Shown: piece after piece, positions 25,297-33,399 of the stretch
Position numbering within the stretch: the first letter of the stretch is position 1
Layout: every line of letters begins with the position of its first letter
Assembly (NCBI GenBank): GCA_030278955.1
Contig: JAOANR010000010.1
Location: 27,902,174-27,966,173, forward strand
DNA from: Hygrophila difformis
Taxonomy: Eukaryota; Streptophyta; Magnoliopsida; Lamiales; Acanthaceae
Direction of reading: 5' to 3'
Length of the DNA stretch: 64,000 bases
Program-made: the position numbers and the translations under genes
The notes under the pieces: model-generated
Told to the model about the DNA's origin: nothing
Databases searched by the model: none
The model's input: only the letters and a program-made list of their open reading frames with translations

Positions 25297-25440
25297 TCAT
25301 GTATGAGAATTCACAATGATATGTTTTAGTTTGTGTTTGTATGAGAAACATGATTATGTAGTTGAATTTAAAATTGGGTAGTGCATTTGAATATGAAGAT
25401 TGGAGTTTGTGTATTTATTTTACTGTTCATGCTACAGGTC

Positions 25441-25628
25441 CGTTCGGCCAATTCGACCGAACGCTATGCCAGACGCACGGCCACCGCGGCCGCACGACTT
25501 TAAGGGTGCACGACTTTAAAGGGTCGTGCACCACATGACACGCACGGCCCTCAACGCCGTGCATGATGCATGCCGCGCGGCAGTTTCTGCCGTGCGGCCC
25601 TTTAAATGTTCGGCCGATATGGCCGAAC
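25441..25628. repeat. Hairpin module 2 (about 188 bp) between the convergent MULE genes
   Basis: Stems in order: CGTTCGG (25441-25447) with CCGAACG (25457-25463); GGTGCACGAC (25505-25514) with GTCGTGCACC (25523-25532); GCACGGC (25542-25548) with GCCGTGC (25556-25562); a 12-bp stem at 25572-25583 with 25587-25598 having one wobble pair; GTTCGGCC (25608-25615) with GGCCGAAC (25621-25628). Outside lie CAGGTC on the left and AGACCTG on the right, themselves inverted. Confidence 0.9.
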
Positions 25629-27559
25629 AGACCTGACTCGATTTAATTTGTATGCCCACAAAAAGTGCACATCAACAGAAATCCACAAACAGAAACAATC
25701 AAAATTTATAACAAACAAAATTCATAACAGATTAATCTTAAAGCCATCGTAAATTATAATCCAAATGTTCCAAAACATCAAAAGTGAATAACATGTCTCT
25801 AAGAAACAAAGTGTACACAGAGTCAATCATCCCGTCCTCGGGCACCCCGACCACCCATCATCGTGTACACAGTATGGACTATATCACGAACTCTCGCATC
25901 ATCGTCATCCATAAACTGATCCAAGTATGCCCTAGTATCGTGCCATCGCATGGCATAATAAACCCGTACAGGTGCACGGAGCCTACGCTGATGTCGCTGC
26001 ACCGGTCGCTGAACCCGAGAATGTGACATGTCGGTGTACCAACCCATATACGAATCGGCACACTCGTGTGGGTACCCCGCCAAACGACCCAATCAGATAT
26101 CGGGAAGGACGTGACTATCCCATGTCGTGAACTGCTCCCCCAGCTCATGCCATAGCGGCTGCATTCTCTGATTCTCTCGATGGGTGCGGTCTAAGTGTTG
26201 CGCCAACGGGGCAGGTGGAATCGTCTGTACATACCCGAACTGTCGAAGTACACGATCGGGCATGTATGGCTCAACTATCTCACCCGTGGATAGATAGCCA
26301 CGGTAAAGAGCGGACTCGGGCCGTGGGAAAACCCTTCGCACCTTAGTGTACGGATCGAATATCACCTACATATCATTTTAGTTTTTTAGTTAAATACCCC
26401 CACTCAATATTTACCATATGTATATGTATATGAAAATGGGTACCTCATCCGCTGTGAGCTCATCCAGCCTATCCCGCCATGCACATCTACGGTCAACTGC
26501 CTGTGCGGTGTGCCCTTCCTGCATCCACCGTAAGCACATCGGTTCACGGCCCCTGTAATCGGGATCCTCGGGTGGCCTGCCCACCGTGGGGAAGTGCTCG
26601 TAAATCCAAGCCTGTGGCAAACATTAAATGAAAGCCATTAATTGAATGTATCTGTTCAGAATTCGTGATTATAAAACTACATACCTCCATCAAGGTCCAA
26701 TATCCCACCCCCTGCTTTGTCGCTGCGGTGGCAGCCAGACCGAACTGCTTGTACAGGTAGGCAAGGACTGCAGCTCCCCACGCATAAACTGGAACACCGC
26801 TCATGCTATCGAGGTACTCCAGCCACTTCACATCCGCACGAGACCTGCTCTTGTTAGGGAACAGGACACTCCCCAACACATATAAAAGGTAGGCCCTGGT
26901 GGACCTCCTCACAACGTCACGATCCCCTGATATCATCCCCGTCTTAAATGTCTCTTTCAACCACTCCAACGAAACTTGAGCCCCCCTAACCCTCCACATC
27001 TCCGATCTCACCCCATCTACTGAGTACCTAAGCACAGAAGCAACGTCCTCGTGGCCCATGGATATACCTAGAAATAGAAATATAGTCATTCCATTTTAAT
27101 TCATAAAACAAACACAAAATTAAATAAATATAAAACTAAATGTAAGAATACCTCCACGACTGGAGAGCACGGGTCGCCCCGTCACCGGAAGACCAATCAA
27201 ACAAAACACATCATCCAGCGTGATTGTCATCTCGCCGAATGGTAAATGGAACGTGTTTATCTCTGGATGCCATCTCTCAATGAAGGCCTCGATCAGGTTC
27301 TTGTTCGGAGCCCTAAAAGTGATTTGTCTAATCATGTGAAATCCACATCTCTTGATGTAGTCCCGAAACCGTTTGGTATCTCCCACTTTCTGAATCTCCC
27401 ACGTCGACAACTTCGATGCATGGCTAATGATCTTGAGCGGCTGTCACTCACGGCCATTCCATATCTCATACGCAACGTGCTCCCTGAATAGCCTCCGCAG
27501 AGGAGGTGCAATATGGTCATCACCGTCATCCTGATCTTGTTCATCTGGAGGTGGAGCCT

Positions 27560-27756
27560 GATCTACAACGGGTGATCGTCGTGCTGCTGGCTCCCTCGGG
27601 GGCGAAATCCTGAACCGAATCAACTATATGTGCAGCATGATCTACCACGGGCGATCGTAGTACAACTGGCTCCTCGTGGGCAAAATCCATAACCGAGTCG
27701 ACTGTATGTGGAGAATGATCTACCACGGGCGATCGTCGTGTAACTGGCTCCTGGTG
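27560..27756 (-). repeat. 78-bp in-frame tandem repeat in the PMD gene linker
   Basis: The word GATCTACCACGGGCGATCGT or close variants starts at 27560, 27639 and 27717. Spacings are 79 and 78 bp, so the unit encodes 26 residues (SPVVDH...). The single extra base in the 79-bp copy is the frameshift that breaks the ORF. The third copy is partial. Confidence 0.85.
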
Positions 27757-27971
27757 AGCGTGCTCCAGAACATGATGCTCTACTATTGCATCATCTCCAT
27801 CGTCTCTAAGCTGCCGGACTCGTTCAGCTCGGGCTGATGCTGTAGGCCGACGACGACGAAAATAACTTACTATCTCTGAAATTCAAGAGGAAAAAATTAT
27901 AAGTATAAACATTAAGCACAATAGATAAAGGATAAACAAAACATAAAAAACTAAAAAAAAAAATGAACAGA

Positions 27972-28162
27972 CCTGTTCGGCCGTGAGGACCGAACAGGCT
28001 TAGGACCGTGCGGCCAGCTTAACCGCACGGTCTATGTCGCATGCGGCTGTAATGGCCGCACGGCTTACCCGTTGCACGGCACACCTCTGCCGTGCACCAC
28101 ACATGCCGCACGGCGCCTAGCGCCGTGCGGCACTCCCAACGTTCGGCACACCAGTGCCGAAC
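27972..28162. repeat. Hairpin module 3 (about 191 bp) in PMD gene intron 1
   Basis: Stems in order: CCTGTTCGG (27972-27980) with CCGAACAGG (27990-27998); GACCGTGCGG (28004-28013) with CCGCACGGTC (28023-28032); TGCACGGC (28073-28080) with GCCGTGCA (28089-28096); a perfect 13-bp stem TGCCGCACGGCGC (28104-28116) with 28120-28132 around a 3-nt loop; GTTCGGCAC (28141-28149) with GTGCCGAAC (28154-28162). It is the best preserved module, and in the same orientation as the other two. Confidence 0.9.
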
Positions 28163-28833
28163 AGGGTCTCGTCCCCTACCTCCAGCCACTCCATTTTGGA
28201 CATTCAAATCTCTACCCAAATGCAATCCAAATGCAATTTTAAACACAAAAAACATCAATGTACCATTTCTAAGCCTAAATAGAAGCTTTTTAACATGTCA
28301 TATTAACATTTACACCAAATGGGTCAATTAAATTTATAAACCCTACAAACACTAAACTTACTTTTTCCTCCAGCCATATTACTTGTAGAAGCCGTGTGTT
28401 CCTCCATCTCTTGTGCTTCACGACTGAACGACAGTGAATGGGAGCAGCCGAGCCTTATTTTTTTCCTCCTTCAAGCGTTCGGTCCTTCAAGGGTGAGATG
28501 CAGCGTAAGTTGAGAAGATGGGGTGTAGGGGATTATGAATGGGGTGTATGAAGCATTTGGATAGAATTTCTTTGCTTTTTTTATATAAGGGTATGTGGTC
28601 TTTTATTATGGTATGTATTTTGAAATTAGTATGATTTTTAAATTTTTGGTTGGGTATATTTAGAAATGGGGTGTATTAGTAAAATAATGGGGTAGGAATA
28701 GCCCGCGTCTTTTTTTTTTTTTTAATCAAAGGGGGATAAAGGAAATTAACGTCATTGACTCTTTGAATGCATTACTTTTGGGAGCTCTCCTCCCCTTCCT
28801 TTATCCTAATATTGGTAGTACTTCTTAAAATAA

Positions 28834-29085
28834 TATTCCCTCTAGTTTCAATTGTAATGTCTCATTTTGATTTTTAACAATATTCATTGTCCTAATATTA
28901 TCATAATTATTTAAACAAAAAATAGTAAGTTCGGTCTTATTGAATTCGTCTAATTGTATAGTTTTAAAATATAGTATATTTTTATAATTCTTACTTCCCT
29001 ACATCTTAAAATATTAACGGTTAACAAATGCATTGGACTATAAGTCCAAAAGTTTTGAAACATTTCAAATAGGAGAAAGAGACTA
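28834..29085. mobile_element. Decayed Stowaway-like MITE
   Basis: This AT-rich block follows the layout of the 10221-10492 MITE: TTCCCTCTAGTTTCAATT at the left, the internal words TTCGGTCTTATTGAATTCGT and AATGCATTGGACTA, and AGGAGAAAGAG at the right. The termini are degraded, so the boundaries are approximate. The stretch 28704-28833 holds no feature I can support. Confidence 0.5.
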
Positions 29086-29394
29086 TTAAATAACTTTATC
29101 AAAATAAATTTTTGGAACACTATGTCATGATACTCAATGACATTATAATAGAAATTTAAGTATATGTAATGATGACATGCACTATTTATTTAATTCAAAA
29201 TATTTCTAAAAATTTAAGTTAGATCAAGTTAAAATTTTATATTCAAATTCATTATAAGTTATGTAGCATAAAACTAATATTTTATAATTTATATAGAATT
29301 CAATAAAAATATATAATAAAAATTATATACATTTTAACATTAACCATTACATCTCCCGAAATGTCGAAACAATAGTATTAGTATTACCATTAAT

Positions 29395-30664
29395 TATTTT
29401 TTTCGCAGAGCAGCCAACATAGGCTAGAGAAAAGGGCAAATAAAAAACAGAGAACAATAATTAGAGAAACATGAACATCAAACAACAGAGTCAGCGAGCT
29501 CTTGGAAACCAAGTGTCTGCCGCATCCGCCGCCAGAATAGGACGAAGAGCACCAGGAGGGTAAGCCCATGTCATGAAGAAAAGCTCATCTTCAACACCCC
29601 GCTTCACAAGATAATCCACTGCCGCATTGCCTTCACGCGGAATATGCTGGAAGCGACAAACAGTGAAGGATCCTCTTAATTCATCAATCTTGGCCAAATA
29701 GGATACCAACCAATGGGGCTGAGACCGCTTCCTATTGATCAGCCGCAAGGACTCCATAGAGTCGGCCGCGCAGCAAACCTCACCCTCGCCATGCTGAACA
29801 GTAACTTGCAACCCATGAAGCAATCCTACTATTTCCGCATGAAGAACAGAGGTGTCCCCCAGGCAGCCTGAAACACGGGTGATCCGGCTGCCATCACAGC
29901 ATCGGAGCACCGCCCCAAACCCAACCAATTTCCTCCCTTCCATACGAGAACCATCGAGTGTATGTAAACCCCCATCCAGTCTCCCATATTCTAACAAACA
30001 TGGCGTGGAATGGAAGCAGTCAGAGGCGTCTTAATCCATCCACGAGCCAAGAAAGTTTGGAAATGGAGAATCTGCCGGACAATGGTCTGGTGTGGTGTAC
30101 AAGCACATGTAAGAACCCTTCGGCATCTCTCCTTCCAAATAATCCAGAGTCCCGCCACAAAAAAGCACCGAAAATATCTAAACATACCACCAAGCCAATG
30201 TCGAAGATTGGAGCTATCTAAGGTGTCCAAATCCGAAGGGATAGAAACATGGATCGATCTCCACACATGAGTTGCCCATTCGTAAAGGAATATGCAATGT
30301 CTCCAGTTTTCAGCATGAATACCACAGATTTGAGAAAGAGGAGACGCAGCAAGATGAAGATGATAACGCAACGAGTTACACGGAATTGCTTCCCATGCAA
30401 GAAGCCATAGAAGGAAGCAAATTCGTTTAGGCAATTGAGAAGACCACAACCAACGCCAATCCCTTCCATCTCCAGCCGAGCCAATGAGAAAGCTATAGCT
30501 AGACCGAGTCGTGTAACATCCATCCATAGTGCCTTCCATGTCCATGCATCAACAACGGAGGGATGCAGACATGGAGGCGGCTGGGCCAATGAAATAAATA
30601 ATAATAAAAAGAATATATTTTCGAAATTAATAAATAAAATAAAATATTCTGAATGAACTCCCAT
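29395..30664 (-). pseudogene. 3' fragment of a LINE (non-LTR retrotransposon): zf-RVT and RNase H-like regions
   Basis: On the minus strand, 30545-29991 encodes a reverse-transcriptase zinc-binding region (FLLWLLAWEAIPC, ICGIHAENWRHCIF, GLWIIWKERCRR). It is followed in another frame by an RNase H-like domain at 29997-29491 (GFGAVLRCCDGSR, LHAEIVGLLHGLQV, CAADSMESLRLI, HIPREGNAAVDYLV). This order is typical of the C-terminus of plant L1-type LINE polyproteins. A frameshift near 30020-29995 separates the two parts. The plus-strand run of T near 29397-29404 may be the remains of the poly(A) tail. The reverse transcriptase and endonuclease are absent: a 5'-truncated dead copy. Confidence 0.8.
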
Positions 30665-31938
30665 ATTGGAAAAAACAATTATTTTATAGTTTTCAATTCA
30701 AGGGTTTTCATGAGTGGCCTGTGGATACCCACTTATTAAAAAAAAGAGTTTTAATGAGTGTACAATAATGAAGTACACCTCTATTTATTTCATTTTTTTT
30801 ATTTTTTATATTTATTTATTGAGAAAAGAGATATATAGAAAATAGATCATATAAAGAATAATTAATATAGAAGAAAGACGAGTTTTGGAGGAAAAATATT
30901 TTGGAGAATACTCCAATTTAATATTTTATAGATAAAAAATAATAAAATTAAGTATTTTACAAATATGGTACAAAAATTAATAAAAAAAATATTACTCCAT
31001 CCATCTCACTTATTCCGTGAACTTTCCTCTTTGGTCATCCCACTACAATTTTAACATTTTCCTTTCTAGAAAATTTTTACTCCATAAACATCAATCAATA
31101 CATCAAATCAACTAATTACTTTATTTTTTTCTCAATTCAAAATAAAAAATACTACATCAACTAGTTACTCCACTTTAACTCAGTAATCCATTTTATCTAA
31201 AATATTTTGTGCCATGAGTTATGGGACTTTATTATCAGGAGTGAAGGAGTATGTGTATATAATTTTTTAAAAAGTTTATTTATAAACAATACATTGTAAT
31301 ATTTTAAAAAGTTTATTTATAACAATACTTCTTCCAATTTTTTTAAATGTTACATACCTTACTATCACGTAGTACAATAACATTTTAAACCATTAATAAC
31401 TCAATTTTAATATAAATAAAAAATTCTATAAGTTTGATATTTAAAAACTACAAGACGAGATGAATCTAACAAGATCCCACTTGACTATTTTTTTTATATT
31501 ACTATTATCAAAATTTAAGTCAATGTGCTACAACAAACAGTTACAAAAATCAAATGTAACATTTTGAAAAAAGTATTTTTTTGATAATAAACACATGGCT
31601 TTTGCTTAGAACTATTAATATGATCTGCTTGAGTTCTACTAGTTAGTTTAATAAACGAGTCAATATTGAACACATTTTAGTATTAGAAAAATAAATAAGT
31701 CAACGATGTAACATCCCCATGTCCAAACTCAGAGTTTACGCATATGCTATTACTTTTGCGTATGACTGGCATAAAATCTTATAAAATTCTGCACTGTAAT
31801 ATAAATTTAAGTTAACATATTGGTACAAAAAATAAAAGAAAAGAAAAAATCACGTATAAGGGAACTCATTCCTCAACGGAGAGCTCAATAACAATATGCA
31901 GAAATATTATGCTAATATTTTTTACAAGAGACCCAAAT
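30665..31938. other. AT-rich intergenic stretch with two MITE-like elements
   Basis: No gene is supported. One Stowaway-like MITE lies at 30995-31249 (CTCCATCCATCTCACTTATT to GGAGTGAAGGAG, TA on both sides). A more decayed one is at about 31328-31573 (CTTCTTCCAATTTTTTTAAA with an inverted right end). The rest is low-complexity AT-rich DNA. Confidence 0.5.
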
Positions 31939-32014
31939 TGTAATACCCCGAGAATGACTTAAATGGAGTGAAACAAGCTACTCATATAAAAAAGGTACAT
32001 TTCTTTCCTAGTAG

Positions 32015-32092
32015 CCATCCTATAAGAATTTCAAAGTTAAACATGTTTGCCTTGGAGTAATTCTAGGATGGGTGACCTCATGTGAAGTCTTA
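32015..32092 (+). other. 5S rRNA-derived promoter region in Cassandra LTR 1
   Basis: The block ATTTCAAAGTTAAACATGTT through CTAGGATGGGTGACCTC follows the plant 5S rRNA internal promoter. AGTTAA...TTTGCC corresponds to the A box, and TTCTAGGATGGGTGACCT to the intermediate element and C box. The surrounding LTR shows it is not a 5S gene. Confidence 0.85.
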
Positions 32093-32444
32093 CAGGGTGT
32101 GCATGCCAAAGGGCACTGGAAAGAGCTCATGTTGGTTGTGAGGTCAGCCTTCACTTGGAGCCGGAAACATATAGAGTAGCACCCTGTCTTTCCGCTGCGC
32201 GTAAAATGGGGGTGTTACAGATGGTATCAGAACAAGACCATGACTGCGCGATGTGGTATTCATGCGCCTAGCAGGGTGAAAGATCCATGGGATGTGGATA
32301 GTTGAGGCGTCCAATGATGTGGGTGCCCGAGTGCAACAAGGACGTTGCGATCTTAAGGGCGGAAGAATGTAGTACCCTGGAGAAGGGTTGAAGTGGAGTG
32401 AAACAAGCTACTCATATGAACAAGGTACCTTTCTTTCTTGATAG

Positions 32445-32518
32445 TCATCATATAAGAACTCCGAAGTTAATCGTGCTTGCTTTGGAGTAATTTTAGGATG
32501 GACGACTTCCCAGGATGT
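32445..32518 (+). other. 5S rRNA-derived promoter region in Cassandra LTR 2
   Basis: The matching block in the second LTR has AAGAACTCCGAAGTTAATCG and TTTTAGGATGGACGACTTCC. Its left part is closer to real 5S rRNA than the LTR 1 copy, while its C-box part is more diverged. Confidence 0.85.
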
Positions 32519-32644
32519 GCGTGAGTGAGGCCAAAGTGCACTGAAAGAGCTCATGTTGGTTTGTGGGGTCAGCCTTCACTTGGAGCCGAAAACATCTAGA
32601 GTAATATCTTGTCTTTCCACTGCGACGAAAATAGGGGTGTTACA

Positions 32645-33399
32645 GAAATGTCGCCAAAAATGATTGTTTAAAAATTCATATCGTGGAGTTTAAATTCACA
32701 AACATGGCAATGTAAGAAATGAGTACACACTCAATAATTTGTTTAAAACAGAAAATGTATGCCAAATATACCAACTTTATACAAGGACTAATTAAACAAA
32801 CTTTTTACCAAAATAAAATGTTCATTGCAGATATCAAAACATGAAACAAGATGGAGGGGAAAGTAGTCAGCAAAAAACTGAGCAACTTTTACTTGCGGGG
32901 GAAATGGGGTATAGTTTGGTACATGAGCTTATGAAAAAAAAACACTAACGGAAAATAACAAGGTACACTTGCGTGTCATGGTCCGCGTACTAAGGTGGCT
33001 TTCGCTTGCCCATGAGTTAGTGCGTGAGAAGATGCCACATGGCATGATTGGATGTTTTCGAGCCATGTAGTACCAACAGTTCGCATCCTAAATCTCGTGT
33101 TGCAAGAAGTTTCCATGCGAGTCTCATGCAAGTCTTCATGGTTTGTTGCGCGAGTTGTAGCTTTAAATTATTCTAAGTTCCTTCATTGACCTGAATGATC
33201 AACTTCAATTGCTTGTTCCCTTCTTTTTGCTCCAACTCTTTTATCTGATCCTCATCCTTTAGCAATCGGCTTATTCTTTGTGAATTTTCTGGCACGGATC
33301 CAGGAACATGGGCCATTGGTATAAAGAATATAATCATTTTATTATACCCTTCAATTGCAGAGGTTGATCTAGCAACTAACTGGGATCCTGCTCATCTCT
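32645..33399. other. Intergenic stretch, possibly the decayed 3' part of the gypsy element
   Basis: No ORF or transposon terminus can be supported. The sequence to the right is a minus-strand gypsy integrase remnant, so this could hold its 3' end, but I see no recognisable LTR. Confidence 0.35.

Larger units (their letters stand above)
25823..28407 (-). pseudogene. Plant mobile domain (PMD, MAIN/MAIL-like) gene of the MULE, disabled
   Basis: Exons on the minus strand: 28407-28362, 27875-27152, 27067-26685, 26611-26444, 26365-25823, all GT-AG; phases close once one extra base is allowed for. The start is the ATG at 28407 (MEEHTASTSNMAGGK). After a basic/acidic linker with a 26-aa repeat comes the PMD core: YEIWNGRE, HPEINTFHLPFGEMTITLDD, CLIGLPVTGRP, then AYLLYVLGSVLFP and WIYEHFPTV. 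Three lesions are visible: a 1-nt insertion near 27595, TGA at 27446-27444 inside the N-terminal PMD block, and TGA at 26095-26093. PMD proteins such as MAIN and MAIL1 act in silencing and meristem maintenance, and the domain is known from MULEs and gypsy elements. Intron 1 contains hairpin module 3. Confidence 0.85.
21692..28703. mobile_element. Mutator-like element (MULE), about 7.0 kb, two decayed genes
   Basis: The ends are imperfect inverted repeats: GGCTATTCCTACCCCATCAT at 21692 and the inverse of GGCTATTCCTACCCCATTAT ending at 28703, with similarity continuing through ATACACCCCA blocks. Inside are a plus-strand mudrA-type transposase with an OTU-like domain and a minus-strand plant mobile domain gene, convergent. 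Three about-190-bp hairpin modules punctuate it. A 9-bp target duplication is not recognisable because both flanks are T-rich. It sits about 145 bp upstream of the FRA3-like ATG. Confidence 0.85.
31939..32644 (+). mobile_element. Cassandra-type TRIM retrotransposon, near complete
   Basis: Two direct LTRs, 31939-32219 (281 bp, TGTAATACCCC...GTGTTACA) and 32368-32644 (277 bp, TGTAGTACCCT...GTGTTACA), enclose a short non-coding interior of about 148 bp. A primer-binding site TGGTATCAGAAC starts at 32222, close to the initiator-Met tRNA complement TGGTATCAGAGC. A purine-rich tract (AAGGGCGGAAGAA) precedes LTR 2. The flanks CAAAT and GAAAT match at 4 of 5 bases, fitting a decayed target duplication. 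Both LTRs hold 5S rRNA-like sequence, the defining trait of the Cassandra TRIM family. There is no coding region, so mobility would depend on another element. Confidence 0.9.

Noticed and set aside
22032..28162. CRISPR array
   Set aside because: Three modules kilobases apart with internal hairpins in a plant nuclear transposon do not fit repeat-spacer structure.
21683..28712. 9-bp target duplication of the MULE
   Set aside because: The left flank (TTTTTATGT) and right flank (CGCGTCTTT) do not match convincingly; T-rich flanks make any claimed match arbitrary.
32015..32518. 5S rRNA genes
   Set aside because: The 5S-like blocks are diverged, lack the 5' third of 5S rRNA, and lie inside the LTRs of a TRIM with a primer-binding site.
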